This document shows, piece after piece, positions 7,881 through 17,359 of a stretch of 47,703 bases of DNA. The stretch spans positions 1 through 47,703 of the forward strand of contig CALWYZ010000017.1 of NCBI GenBank assembly GCA_944385895.1, given 5' to 3'. A program made the position numbers and the translations under genes. Under the pieces are notes generated by a model, which saw only the letters and a list, made by a program, of their open reading frames with translations, was not told where the DNA came from and did not search any database. Position 1 is the stretch's first letter. Each line of letters starts with the position of its first letter. This DNA comes from an uncultured Clostridia bacterium. Its GTDB lineage: Bacteria; Bacillota; Clostridia; Oscillospirales; QAKW01.

Positions 7881-9734
7881 TTAATTGTCGGTTATCTGTC
7901 TTATACGTTTTTCAAGTGATTGGCTGTCAAGTCCCAGTTGCTTGCGCAGCAAGCATGCAGGAGCATGTTTTACAAAATCGTTTTCCACTGCAATGATAAA
8001 ATAGCCGCCATTAAATCCGTCTGTGTAAAGACGATCTTCCAAAAGCATGCCAACCCCCCCGATTTTATAACATTCCTCTATAAAAATAATATTCTTATAG
8101 CCCATAAGATCCGAAATCAATTTATCGTCAAAGCAATTCAATACATTCAATTTAACAATATCAACGGAGATATGTTTTACAGCGTTTATAACCTCGATTA
8201 TCTCATGTCCGTATGATATTACCGCGGTATCAGCTCCGTTATTTATAGTTTCATAATTTAGCCGTGGATATTTGAAAGGAAAGTCGGTATACTCTATACA
8301 ATTTCCCTTAGGATATCTGACAACACATGATTTTTGTTCAGTGTATACAGCACGATCAAACATAGCCGTAAGCTCAGTACCAGTTGATGGCGAAAATATG
8401 ATAAGATTGGGTATCGGCAGAAGCATAGGCAAATCAAAAAGCCCCTGATGTGTCTCTCCGTCCTCACCCACAATGCCGGCTCTGTCAACAGCAAAAATAA
8501 CTTTCAAATTTTGTAAAGAAATGTCATGGATTATTTGATCATAAGATCTTTGCAAAAATGTAGAATATACAGCAAAAACAGGTAAATATCCGTTTTTTGC
8601 CAATCCTGCTGCAAAGGTTACGGCATGTTCTTCCGCTATACCAACGTCAAAATAGCGTTTTGGAAACCGTGATTTAAAAGCCGTAAGACCGCAGCCGGAA
8701 CCCATTGCAGCAGTTATTGCGCAAATTTTATCATTCTTATTTGCAAGTTCCACAAGAGTTTTTCCAAATACATCTGTAAATGTAAGTTGTCCGTTTTGAT
8801 TTGAATTGCCTGTGCCAATATCAAATTCACCGACACCATGAAATTCTCTAGGTTTATCTTCAGCAAACGAATATCCTTTCCCTTTTTTTGTATTAACATG
8901 CACTAACACCGGACGCTTAAGCGATTTTGCTCTTGACAGCACACGAATAAGCATTTCAAGATTATGCCCGTCAATAGGGCCTATATACTTAAACCCCATG
9001 CTTTCAAATATATTTGATGAATAAAAATATGACTTAATAGCAGATTTAAGCCTATTAAGACGCCTGTAAAGAGGTTTACCTACATACGGTATTTTTACAA
9101 GAAAATACCCAAACGCGTCTTTGAACCGAAAATATCCGCTTTTGCTTCTAAGTCTGGTAAGAGTTTTTGAAATAGAACCTACATTTTTTGAAATACTCAT
9201 CTTATTGTCGTTTAAAATAACAACAAGGTTTTGTCCGGAATTTCCGGCATTATTAAGTCCCTCATATGCAAGTCCGCCTGTCATTGACCCGTCACCGATA
9301 ACAGCTACAACAGACGAATCATTGTCTCCAGACAGACTTTTTGCGTACGCAAGACCAAGTGCAGACGAGATTGATGTCGAGCTGTGACCGGTTTTAAAAA
9401 TATCATGCTCGCTTTCCTGAGGATTAGGAAAACCTGAAAGTCCGTCTTTTTGTCTAAGCGTAAAAAATTTGTCATATCTGCCGGTAAGCATTTTATGAAC
9501 ATAACACTGATGACCGACATCAAATACTATCTGATCCGTAGGCGAAGAAAATACACGATGTATAGCGATAGTAAGCTCTACAACACCAAGATTACTGGCA
9601 AGATGTCCCCCGGTGTTTGATACATTAAGTATCAATGCCTGTCTAAGTTCATCTGACAAGATTTTCAGTTTGTCAACGGACATATTTTTCAGCTCTGACG
9701 GCGAAGTTAAATTTTCAAGAATTTTAAATTCCAT
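7881..9734 (-). CDS. dxs: 1-deoxy-D-xylulose-5-phosphate synthase
   Basis: First enzyme of the methylerythritol phosphate route: thiamine-diphosphate-dependent condensation of pyruvate and glyceraldehyde 3-phosphate. The 617 residues are full length, with GHSSTS (116-121), the ThDP/Mg motif beginning GDG (147-149) and continuing MTGGLAYEGLNNAGN, and the transketolase-like centre and C-terminus including GIAEEHAVTFAAGLA. It lies directly downstream of ispA, so isoprenoid precursor supply and prenyl chain synthesis are in one operon. Confidence 0.96.
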   Translation of the reverse strand: MEFKILENLTSPSELKNMSVDKLKILSDELRQALILNVSNTGGHLASNLGVVELTIAIHRVFSSPTDQIVFDVGHQCYVHKMLTGRYDKFFTLRQKDGLSGFPNPQESEHDIFKTGHSSTSISSALGLAYAKSLSGDNDSSVVAVIGDGSMTGGLAYEGLNNAGNSGQNLVVILNDNKMSISKNVGSISKTLTRLRSKSGYFRFKDAFGYFLVKIPYVGKPLYRRLNRLKSAIKSYFYSSNIFESMGFKYIGPIDGHNLEMLIRVLSRAKSLKRPVLVHVNTKKGKGYSFAEDKPREFHGVGEFDIGTGNSNQNGQLTFTDVFGKTLVELANKNDKICAITAAMGSGCGLTAFKSRFPKRYFDVGIAEEHAVTFAAGLAKNGYLPVFAVYSTFLQRSYDQIIHDISLQNLKVIFAVDRAGIVGEDGETHQGLFDLPMLLPIPNLIIFSPSTGTELTAMFDRAVYTEQKSCVVRYPKGNCIEYTDFPFKYPRLNYETINNGADTAVISYGHEIIEVINAVKHISVDIVKLNVLNCFDDKLISDLMGYKNIIFIEECYKIGGVGMLLEDRLYTDGFNGGYFIIAVENDFVKHAPACLLRKQLGLDSQSLEKRIRQITDN

Positions 9735-9737
9735 TTT

Positions 9738-10604
9738 TTATTTTTTCCTATTAATAAAAAAATTGGCCAGCTCATTGAAAAAAGGTGTGTTTTGAAATAC
9801 TGGTATCATTTTAGTATCACTCACAAGCCGATCAAGAAGTGCACATGATTTTTCAAGTCCGATTGTACTGACAAAAGTGGATTTATTGCATTTCTGATCA
9901 CTTTTTACTGGTTTCCCGAGACTTTCGGTATCAGACGTGATATCGAGTATGTCGTCTTTGATTTGAAACGCAAGACCTAATATACTCATACCTTTTACAA
10001 GCTGATCACGAATATAATGAGGAATATTTCCAAGCACACATCCCATTTTAACCGCGGCGCAAAACATATCCGTTGTTTTTCTGTTATGCAGATCCGTTAA
10101 AGTTTGAATGTCAATTTGCTTGTTTTCACTCAGCTTGTCCATAGTCTGCCCCGCCAGCATTCCGTGTTCGCCACATGCGTTACTGAGTATACGTATACAT
10201 TCTATCTTTTTATCACAATCAAAATTACTATCATTTGAAATTACAGAGAATGCTTTTGTAAGCAGTGCATCGCCCGCAAGCAGAGCAATAGCCGTTCCAA
10301 ATTTTTTGTGACAGGTAGGCATGCCTCTGCGCAGATCATCGTCATCCATTTCCGGAAGATCGTCATGGATAAGAGAATATGTATGCACCATTTCAACAGC
10401 GCAGGCAAAATCAACAGCGTTATCTGCTGTTATACCTCCGTATTTTGCCGTCTCCAAAAGGATTAAACCGCGCAAGTGCTTGCCGCCTGCAGTCACGGAA
10501 TATTTTTCTGCCTCAAGCAGTGTATCGTATCCGCATTTATCATAAGACATTATCTGCTCCAGACGTAAAGTTATTAATTTTACTGTATCGCTATATCTAT
10601 TCAT
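9738..10604 (-). CDS. ispA: polyprenyl synthetase (farnesyl/geranyl diphosphate synthase)
   Basis: Builds C15-type prenyl diphosphates from IPP and DMAPP. Both aspartate-rich motifs are present: HDDLPEMDDDDLRRG, the first DDxxD region, and FQIKDDILD near the C-terminus, plus GGKHLRG for IPP binding. I use the ATG at 10604 (288 residues), which overlaps the xseB stop as ATGAATAG; an ATG two codons earlier is possible, and the longest frame starts at 10643 inside xseB. Product chain length cannot be fixed from sequence. Confidence 0.92.
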   Translation of the reverse strand: MNRYSDTVKLITLRLEQIMSYDKCGYDTLLEAEKYSVTAGGKHLRGLILLETAKYGGITADNAVDFACAVEMVHTYSLIHDDLPEMDDDDLRRGMPTCHKKFGTAIALLAGDALLTKAFSVISNDSNFDCDKKIECIRILSNACGEHGMLAGQTMDKLSENKQIDIQTLTDLHNRKTTDMFCAAVKMGCVLGNIPHYIRDQLVKGMSILGLAFQIKDDILDITSDTESLGKPVKSDQKCNKSTFVSTIGLEKSCALLDRLVSDTKMIPVFQNTPFFNELANFFINRKK

Positions 10605-10827
10605 CTGCATTAAAATCTTTAAATTCAGGCTCTTCAGTGTCATTATTAATCAAAATTTCTACTTTTTGCTGGGCCTGCTTAAGATAATTTGAGCACAATT
10701 CTGAAAGTTTTATTCCTTTTTCAAACAGCTTTACAGATTCATCGAGAGTTGTATCTCCGCTTTCAAGTTGTTTTACTATTTTTTCAAGCTGTGCCAGAGC
10801 TTCTTCAAAAGTAATGTTGTTATCCAT
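10597..10827 (-). CDS. xseB: exodeoxyribonuclease VII small subunit
   Basis: The small helical subunit that coats the large XseA subunit of exonuclease VII, a single-strand-specific nuclease. The core ITFEEALAQLEKIVKQLESG and LDESVKLFEKGIKL matches the family. I start at ATG 10827 (76 residues), which overlaps the xseA stop in CATGGATAA; a longer frame from 10845 would add six residues from the end of xseA. Coupled to xseA upstream and ispA downstream. Confidence 0.93.
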   Translation of the reverse strand: MDNNITFEEALAQLEKIVKQLESGDTTLDESVKLFEKGIKLSELCSNYLKQAQQKVEILINNDTEEPEFKDFNADE

Positions 10828-12040
10828 GTTTTTCTTCCTTAACAATAGAATTTACAGTACAATCAATACTGCCGTCATATAGTTTGAGATAAATACTGTC
10901 GCCTTCAGCTACCGCCGATGTACTTTTAATTATATCACCTGACTTGTTCTGTCCTATCAGATATCCGCGGCTCAGTATTTTCAACGGACTTAATGCATCA
11001 AGCTTTACTACAACCGATTTGAATCCTGAGTCACATTTATCAAGCCTAACACCAGTTACAGAAATAAGCCTTTCGGTAATGTGATCAAGCAATAGCTGAT
11101 AACGCTCTGTAAAGAACTGTTTGTCTTCAAACATTCGTGATCGTTTTAACGACTGATATTTTTGAGTGAGAAACTCCAATTTTCTCTGAAGAATGGAGTA
11201 CATTCTTTTGTTTACATTTTCAAACTTGGACAGCAGATCCACTGTGTTTGGAACTGCCATCTCAGCAGCAGCAGACGGAGTGGGCGCTCTTAGATCGGCA
11301 ACAAAATCACAAATCGTAAAATCAATTTCATGTCCAACCGCAGAAATAACCGGTACTGTCATATCATATATTGCTCTTGCCAGGTTTTCATCGTTAAAAG
11401 CCCACAGGTCTTCGATTGAGCCTCCGCCGCGTCCTATTATGATCACATCGACGCATCGTGCCTTCTCAAAAAATTTGAGTGCTTTTATCATCTGCACAGC
11501 AGCGTCTTCTCCCTGTACAAGCGATGGATAAATTATTACTTTAGCAAACGGAAAACGTCTGCCTAAAACGTTTATAATATCTCGTATTGCGGCGCCTGTC
11601 GGAGAAGTGATTACACCTATTTTTGAAGGTATTTTGGGTATTGCAAGCTTATGTGAAACATCAAACAATCCCTCTTTCTCAAGCTTTGATTTAAGTAATT
11701 CGAAAGCGACATATAAATCTCCTATTCCGTCAACTGACATAGACGATACAATAATCTGGTATTTTCCTGACGGTTCAAAAACAGATATTCTACCGGTAGC
11801 CACTATTTTCATACCGTTTTTAGGCTCAAACGCAAGAGCTGATGCCGAGCCTTTAAACATTACGGCATTAAGAAGGGAAAACTCATCCTTAATAGCAAAA
11901 TACAAATGTCCTGTTCTGTGTACAGTCAAATTTGATATTTCTCCTATAACGGAAAACTTTTGCAAATGAACATCATTTTCCAGCTTGCTTTTTATGTATT
12001 TAGTTAAACCGCTGACCGTCACAACGTTGTTATCAGGCAT
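10820..12040 (-). CDS. xseA: exodeoxyribonuclease VII large subunit
   Basis: The catalytic subunit of exonuclease VII. An N-terminal OB-fold (about 1-100; VTVSGLTKYIKSKLE, GEISN, GHLYFAIKD) is followed by the catalytic domain with GVITSPTGAAIRDI, the GRGGGSIEDLWAFNDE motif and AVGHEIDFTICDFVADLRAPTPSAAAE split over its active site, then a coiled-coil region that binds XseB. The ATG at 12040 (406 residues) overlaps the upstream stop; a frame beginning at 12058 would add six residues from the neighbouring gene. Confidence 0.95.
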   Translation of the reverse strand: MPDNNVVTVSGLTKYIKSKLENDVHLQKFSVIGEISNLTVHRTGHLYFAIKDEFSLLNAVMFKGSASALAFEPKNGMKIVATGRISVFEPSGKYQIIVSSMSVDGIGDLYVAFELLKSKLEKEGLFDVSHKLAIPKIPSKIGVITSPTGAAIRDIINVLGRRFPFAKVIIYPSLVQGEDAAVQMIKALKFFEKARCVDVIIIGRGGGSIEDLWAFNDENLARAIYDMTVPVISAVGHEIDFTICDFVADLRAPTPSAAAEMAVPNTVDLLSKFENVNKRMYSILQRKLEFLTQKYQSLKRSRMFEDKQFFTERYQLLLDHITERLISVTGVRLDKCDSGFKSVVVKLDALSPLKILSRGYLIGQNKSGDIIKSTSAVAEGDSIYLKLYDGSIDCTVNSIVKEEKHG

Positions 12041-12965
12041 TAAACTCACCTCTTTCAACAGCGCTCAACCATGCAGTACCCATTGCGTTATCAGCAGAAT
12101 AACGCGGAAGTGCAAAATAAACTTTGGAACATCTGTCTTGGATCTCATTTCTGAGCAAAACGTCTGACATTACCCCGCCTGACATCAGAATGGGAATATT
12201 ACCATAAATTTTTCTTAGCTTTGCTACAGATTTCAAAATAAACGAAAGCACTACATCCAATACAAAATCGCAAATTTCCCCTGACGTAAAGTTTTCACAA
12301 TGCATTTTTTCAATTTTATTTTGAAATCCGGAAAAATTATACATTCCGTCATGTTCTTTTATATTCAGATTGCCCTTAAGATTACCGTTTGCTGCTTTTT
12401 CAACATGACTGCCGCATGGAAATGGCATGCCCAGCATTGTACCTGCTCTGTCAATCAGCTGACCACAGCTAATATCGGCAGAGCCTGCTATCTTATGTAC
12501 ATCAAAGTTGATACCATTAGGCTTGCACAAAACAATATCGGTTGTACCACCGGAGACATGATAAGCAATAAAGTCTGAGCAAAGCAGGTGTCCTGCATTT
12601 GCAGATACTATAGCTGCCATAATATGATTTTTTTGATGCGAGTAAAGATATAACGGTATATTATTAAGCAAAGATATAGTTTTTGCAAAAGAGACACCAA
12701 CTGTAAAGCAAGGCATATATGAGTTTTCACGTTCAGAAGGACATTTGCTGGCGCTGACGCAATCGAAATCGAAATATGGTATGCCTTCAAAAATATGATT
12801 AAAATGTTTAATATGACAAAAAACAGCGTCACTCTGACGTATACCGCATTTTCCGTTTTCAACAGGAATCATTATTCTGTTTTCCCATACAATACCGGCT
12901 TGCGTATCTACTACGCAAGCCGATGTTGTATAATTGCTTGTATCCAAAGCCAATATTTTACTCAT
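12033..12965 (-). CDS. TsaD/Kae1-like (peptidase M22 family) protein
   Basis: 310 residues with an ASKHA-type nucleotide-binding fold like TsaD, the enzyme that builds t6A on tRNA: LALDTSNYTTSA at the start, HxxxH metal ligands as H110-QKN-H114, and SGGTTDIV (about 137-144). It is shorter than true TsaD (~340) and lacks parts of its consensus, and it sits between nusB and xseA rather than near tsaB/tsaE. I therefore read it as the Clostridia paralog commonly labelled peptidase M22, not the cell's main TsaD. Its function is unknown. Confidence 0.75.
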   Translation of the reverse strand: MSKILALDTSNYTTSACVVDTQAGIVWENRIMIPVENGKCGIRQSDAVFCHIKHFNHIFEGIPYFDFDCVSASKCPSERENSYMPCFTVGVSFAKTISLLNNIPLYLYSHQKNHIMAAIVSANAGHLLCSDFIAYHVSGGTTDIVLCKPNGINFDVHKIAGSADISCGQLIDRAGTMLGMPFPCGSHVEKAANGNLKGNLNIKEHDGMYNFSGFQNKIEKMHCENFTSGEICDFVLDVVLSFILKSVAKLRKIYGNIPILMSGGVMSDVLLRNEIQDRCSKVYFALPRYSADNAMGTAWLSAVERGEFNA

Positions 12966-13359
12966 TTTCGGACCCTGATATTATGCCGAGATTTGCATGT
13001 ACATAGCCGACAAGGCTTTCATCGTATTTCTTTGTAATCTCAATGGCTTCATTAATAGCCACCGGAATGGGCACATCATTATTATAAAGCATTTCATAAA
13101 CCGCAAGACGCATTGCAGCAAGACAAATTTTGTCAAGTCTGTCAAAAGTTCTGGTTTTTATTGACGATCTGATTTTTTGGTCAATCTGTTCAAGATTATC
13201 AGCAATGCCCTTTACGGTAGAAACTATATAATCTGTCAGAACGATATCGTCTGCGCATTCAGAGTATCTTTTCATTAGTTCCTCAGGCTCTATTTCAGAA
13301 TAAAACGGAAAAGAAAAAACAATTTCGAATGCAATTAATCTTTCTTCGGTTCTGTTCAT
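12958..13359 (-). CDS. nusB: transcription antitermination factor NusB
   Basis: NusB pairs with S10 (NusE) on boxA RNA to support antitermination of rRNA operons. The 133-residue all-helical protein has the family ends: an N-terminal RTEERLIAFEIVFSF and the C-terminal PIPVAINEAIEITKKYDES. Normal length. Its stop overlaps the next gene's start by eight bases; prkC ends 11 bases upstream. Confidence 0.93.
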   Translation of the reverse strand: MNRTEERLIAFEIVFSFPFYSEIEPEELMKRYSECADDIVLTDYIVSTVKGIADNLEQIDQKIRSSIKTRTFDRLDKICLAAMRLAVYEMLYNNDVPIPVAINEAIEITKKYDESLVGYVHANLGIISGSENE

Positions 13360-13370
13360 AAAAACTCCGT

Positions 13371-15545
13371 TCAGCTTACGGTATATGTGTTAAATAGCGT
13401 ACCGTCCACATAAAGTGAAATAATCGTACCCTTTTTGAGCATTACAGTCTCAGAATTATAGATATAATTTGCTCCGGCAAGGTTTGCCATAGTAATATTT
13501 TCAACTTTATTCCATGAATTATCATTTGTTGAAATTGTCAAAGAAACGCTGGTTTTTGAAGAAAACTGACTTAGATCGACAGTCAATTTATAAGAAACGC
13601 TGTCCTTATCATCGGTTTGGTCATCTTCCTGACCGTCGCCGCTGGCGGGATTGTCGTCAGGATTGGTATCCGGGTCAGTATCGGGATCTGTATCAGGATC
13701 TGTATCAGGGTCATTGTCAGGATTGGTATCCGGGTCAGTATCGGGATCAGTACCCGGAGTTACATCAGGATTCTCATCGATAGGATCATCTTCTGCAGGT
13801 TTCGGTCCAAGACTTATTGTAATTTCAACAGTTGATCCTTCATCGACCTTTGTACCTGACGCGGGATTTTGGCTTATAACGCATCCGTTTGGAACTGTTT
13901 CATCATATTCATAAAGTTTGTCGGCAACAAGACTTTCTGTCGCAAGCTTTTCAACAGCATCCGCCTCAGTTCTTTTTAGAACATCCGGAACGGTTACGGT
14001 AACAATTTCTTTACCCGAGCTTATATAAACAGTAATGCTCGTATCTGATTTTATTTCGGTAAAGGCCGCAGGATCTGTTCTTATGACGTAGTTTTCTTTG
14101 ATTGTATCACTGGCTATATATTTTGTTTTGTACATTATTCCCAGATCATAGAGTTCGTCAATAGCTATTTCGTAGTATTTATTTGTAACATCCGGTATTT
14201 GAACAGTCTCAACGCCCATGCTTACTTTAAAACTTACTATCGAGCCCTTATCAACCTCAGCACCCGCTTCAGGCTCTTGAGAAATTATAGTGCCTTCCGG
14301 CTCGTCGCTGAGCATATTGGTTTTTTCAAAAACAAGACCTGAAGAGTTTTCCTTTTCTACTTGGTCATAGTTTTTACCAACATAGTTATCAACTATTACT
14401 TTTTCAACAACATTATTACTATTAGTTATCATGTTTTTGATTTCGGGAAAGTATACTATACCCGCAACTACAAGCGCTACAATTAATAAAGCTGAACCCA
14501 CGCCGCAAATAATCGGCAGCCATATTTCTTTAAACTTTGATTCCGTCTCGTCACTCTCCTGATCTGACTGTTCTTCTGTTATGTCCTCATCTGACTCGTT
14601 CTGGGCATCAGTGTCTGTGTCTCCCATTATATCCACAAATCTTGTAGGAGAATTATCAACATTAAGCTCGTCCTGCAATGAGTCCGGTACAGTATTGAGA
14701 TAACCGAATACAGTATCCGGATCATTTTCAACACTTACTATGTCATTAAACATAGCTGATGCGGAAGCATATCTTAATGCAGGATCCTTCATCATCGCCT
14801 TTATTGTTATTTCTTCAATTCCTTCTGGAATCGAGCTGTTTATTTCTCGCGGAAGCTTCGGCTGAGCCTGCACTTGCATCAATGCTACCGAAACTGCACT
14901 ATCCGCTTCAAACGGCAGGGTTCCGGTTATCATTTCATACAGCATTACACCGACGGCGTAAATATCGGTCTTTTCATCTGTACGGTCGCCGCTTGCCTGC
15001 TCCGGGCTTATATAATGCACAGAACCGATAGCCTTGTCTGTTATTGTCTGAGTTTCAAACTTAGATAATTTTGCAATACCGAAATCGGTCACCTTTATTG
15101 TACCGTCACGAAGAAGCATGATATTATGAGGCTTTAAATCTCTATGAACTATACCGCGTTCGTGAGCATGTGACATAGCCTTCAGTATCTGTTTAATATA
15201 GAACGCAGCCTCATGCCAATCGAGTACTTTTACTTTGTCAAGATATTCTTTTAATGTGACCCCGTCTATGTATTCCATGACAAGATACATCATATCTCCT
15301 TCAAGACAAACATCATAAACGTCAACGATATTATTTTGAGACAGCATTGTAATAGCTTTAGACTCGTTTATGAATCTACGCCTGAACTGGGCATCTGACA
15401 TAAACTCTTCTTTGAGTACTTTTACGGCAACAACTCTGTTTACTACTTTATCAAAAGCCTTATATACAACAGCCATTCCTCCTACGCCGACTATCTCGGT
15501 TATAATATATCTGTCATTTATTGTTTTGCCAATCAATTTATCCAT
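13371..15545 (-). CDS. prkC: membrane Ser/Thr protein kinase with PASTA domains and a unique C-terminal domain
   Basis: 724 residues. The cytoplasmic kinase (about 1-270) has a Gly-rich loop IVGVGGMAVVYKA, catalytic Lys42 in VAVKVL, HRDLKPHN, DFG and GSVHYISPEQ. One membrane helix lies near 343-370, followed by three PASTA units (each VxxxxxDV.G/K.. with a closing N/D-P-A/G), which in this family sense muropeptides or lipid II. A low-complexity Asp-Pro-Asp-Thr linker and a ~75-residue beta-rich C-terminal domain with no family I recognise complete it. It is downstream of its cognate phosphatase stp. The last domain is unusual for PrkC. Confidence 0.93.
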   Translation of the reverse strand: MDKLIGKTINDRYIITEIVGVGGMAVVYKAFDKVVNRVVAVKVLKEEFMSDAQFRRRFINESKAITMLSQNNIVDVYDVCLEGDMMYLVMEYIDGVTLKEYLDKVKVLDWHEAAFYIKQILKAMSHAHERGIVHRDLKPHNIMLLRDGTIKVTDFGIAKLSKFETQTITDKAIGSVHYISPEQASGDRTDEKTDIYAVGVMLYEMITGTLPFEADSAVSVALMQVQAQPKLPREINSSIPEGIEEITIKAMMKDPALRYASASAMFNDIVSVENDPDTVFGYLNTVPDSLQDELNVDNSPTRFVDIMGDTDTDAQNESDEDITEEQSDQESDETESKFKEIWLPIICGVGSALLIVALVVAGIVYFPEIKNMITNSNNVVEKVIVDNYVGKNYDQVEKENSSGLVFEKTNMLSDEPEGTIISQEPEAGAEVDKGSIVSFKVSMGVETVQIPDVTNKYYEIAIDELYDLGIMYKTKYIASDTIKENYVIRTDPAAFTEIKSDTSITVYISSGKEIVTVTVPDVLKRTEADAVEKLATESLVADKLYEYDETVPNGCVISQNPASGTKVDEGSTVEITISLGPKPAEDDPIDENPDVTPGTDPDTDPDTNPDNDPDTDPDTDPDTDPDTNPDDNPASGDGQEDDQTDDKDSVSYKLTVDLSQFSSKTSVSLTISTNDNSWNKVENITMANLAGANYIYNSETVMLKKGTIISLYVDGTLFNTYTVS
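13655..13755. repeat. 60-bp-period repeat inside prkC encoding the DPDT linker
   Basis: The block beginning GATTGGTATCCGGGTCAG occurs at 13661 and again at 13721, 60 bases apart, with shorter CAGTATCGGGATC-type units between. It encodes the Asp-Pro-Asp-Thr/Asn linker between the PASTA units and the C-terminal domain. Such a tract can change length in multiples of 6 or 60 bases without breaking the frame. Confidence 0.85.
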
Positions 15546-15558
15546 GAATTTAAGCCTC

Positions 15559-16290
15559 CTAAGCTTTCATTATTACAACTGTCGAGTTATCGGCGCCGCC
15601 ACGTGAGTTTGCCAGCTCAATCAGTTTCTGCGGGATGGTTTCTATGTTATCTTTGCGTTTTACCGCTTCAAAAGGTATTTCAAGATCGTCAATATAGTTT
15701 GTGATTCCGTCTGAACACAAAAGAATGATATCGCCCGGCAAAATCTTTTCTTTGAAAAAATCAAAGCTTACATTTTGCTCTACGCCGAGCGCGCGGGTGA
15801 TTATGTTCTTATTCGGATGGTTACGCGCCTGGGACTCTGTAAGCATACCGTTGTCGACGAGCTGCTGAACAGCAGAATGGTCATGAGATATCCGTTTTAT
15901 GCTGTCGTCTCGTATAAGATACGCCCTGCTGTCTCCTACATTTATAAAGTAACCCGTATCGTTTATTACAACTGCTGAAACCAAAGTGGTTCCCATTCCG
16001 GTGAGGCTCTGATCATTTAAAGCCTTGCTGTAAATTTCACTGTTTGCCGAAGCAACGGCGTTATTGAATGTTTCTTTGATTTTTATTTCATCAAAATCAC
16101 AAGTTACAGACGCCAGATGTTTTGCCAAACTTTTTACAGCAGTGGCACTTGCAATTTTTCCTCCGCCGGGGCCTCCCATACCGTCACAGACAACTGCAAA
16201 GCCCAAGTTATCATCAATTATGTCAAACGTATAAGAGTCCTGATTGTCTTTTCTGACTTTTCCTACGTTGCTAGAGCCAAATATTATCAA
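15559..16290 (-). CDS. stp: PP2C-type Ser/Thr phosphatase Stp
   Basis: The metal-dependent phosphatase that reverses PrkC. 243 residues from TTG 16290, starting IIFGSSNVGKVRKDNQDSY; Family motifs VCDGMGG, GDSRAYLIRD, CSDGI and GGADNST supply the Mn/Mg ligands. TTG is preferred because GAGAGGGG lies just upstream and the protein then starts like other Stp proteins; the longest frame, from ATG 16398, would add 36 residues overlapping rlmN. The TTG starts one base beyond the rlmN stop codon. Confidence 0.92.
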   Translation of the reverse strand: MIIFGSSNVGKVRKDNQDSYTFDIIDDNLGFAVVCDGMGGPGGGKIASATAVKSLAKHLASVTCDFDEIKIKETFNNAVASANSEIYSKALNDQSLTGMGTTLVSAVVINDTGYFINVGDSRAYLIRDDSIKRISHDHSAVQQLVDNGMLTESQARNHPNKNIITRALGVEQNVSFDFFKEKILPGDIILLCSDGITNYIDDLEIPFEAVKRKDNIETIPQKLIELANSRGGADNSTVVIMKA

Positions 16291-16291
16291 T

Positions 16292-17359
16292 TCAAACCCC
16301 TCTCTTCCGTTCAAATTTGCTTCTGAGCTGTCCGCATGAAGCGGATATGTCAGCTCCCAAAGTCCTTCTGACTGTACATGAAGCACCCATAGATACAAGC
16401 AGGTCGTTAAACCTTCTGACTTTTTTCATATCCGGAGGACTGAATACCCCGTTTTCTATTCTATTCACAGGAATAAGATTTATATGATACATAATACCCG
16501 AAAGTAAATCAAATAGCTTTTTCGCATCGGCATCAGAATCATTAACACCGTCTATAAGTGAATATTCAAAAGAAATTCTTCTTCCGGTTACCGATTGATA
16601 ATACCTGCATGCAGAGATAAGCTTTTGAATGTTATATTTATGGTTGACAGGCATAATACTGTTACGTTTTTCATCAGAGGCGGCATGCAGCGAAATAGAA
16701 AGTGTTACCGGCAGATTAAAATCCGCAAGTCTTATGATATTATCAGCTAATCCGCATGTTGAAACGGAAATATGCCTGTAGCCGATGTTTATGCCTTTAG
16801 GATCGTTTACCAGTTTAAGAAACGTAATAATGTTATCAAAATTATCAAGTGGTTCTCCGATTCCCATCATAACTATATTTGAAATTTTTATTTCCAGTCT
16901 TCGCTGTGATTCCAAAACCTGACCTAATATTTCGCCAGGCAAGAGATTCCTTATAAAACCGCTTTTTGTTGATTGGCAAAATTCACATCCCATTTTACAC
17001 CCGACCTGAGATGATACACAAATCGAATATCCGTGTTTATATTTCATTACAACAGTTTCAATAAAATTACCGTCATAAAGCTTATACACGAACTTGACAG
17101 TTCCATCTATATCTGACACGAATTTTTTATAAACAGTAACAGGCGCAATAAAAGTACTATTCAAAAGATCCGCTTTCAAGTCTTTTGGGATATTCAGCAT
17201 ATCATCTACCGACTGTATCCCACTATGTAACCAATGAAAAACCTGATCTGCTCGATATTTCGGATAACCCATCTGAACTATCAGACAAACCAGTTGATCA
17301 AACGTTAGCGATCTTATATCAATTTTATTTTTTTCTGAGCACTGCAATATAAAATCCAT
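16292..17359 (-). CDS. rlmN: 23S rRNA (A2503-C2)/tRNA methyltransferase RlmN
   Basis: A radical-SAM enzyme methylating C2 of A2503 in 23S rRNA and A37 of some tRNAs. The CxxxCxxC cluster motif is C121, C125, C128 in GCKMGCEFC, with GxGEP (MGIGEPLDN) and the C-terminal catalytic Cys in ASCGQL. 355 residues. The ATG lies 35 bases inside rsmB; a start closer to KIDIRSLTF would match homologues better, but no clear ribosome binding site decides, so the N-terminus is uncertain by about ten residues. Confidence 0.93.
   Translation of the reverse strand: MDFILQCSEKNKIDIRSLTFDQLVCLIVQMGYPKYRADQVFHWLHSGIQSVDDMLNIPKDLKADLLNSTFIAPVTVYKKFVSDIDGTVKFVYKLYDGNFIETVVMKYKHGYSICVSSQVGCKMGCEFCQSTKSGFIRNLLPGEILGQVLESQRRLEIKISNIVMMGIGEPLDNFDNIITFLKLVNDPKGINIGYRHISVSTCGLADNIIRLADFNLPVTLSISLHAASDEKRNSIMPVNHKYNIQKLISACRYYQSVTGRRISFEYSLIDGVNDSDADAKKLFDLLSGIMYHINLIPVNRIENGVFSPPDMKKVRRFNDLLVSMGASCTVRRTLGADISASCGQLRSKFERKRGV

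Noticed and set aside
13617..13914. Plus-strand repeats such as SGSVSGSVSG opposite prkC
   Set aside because: Shadow of the DPDT-coding repeat; no start signals.
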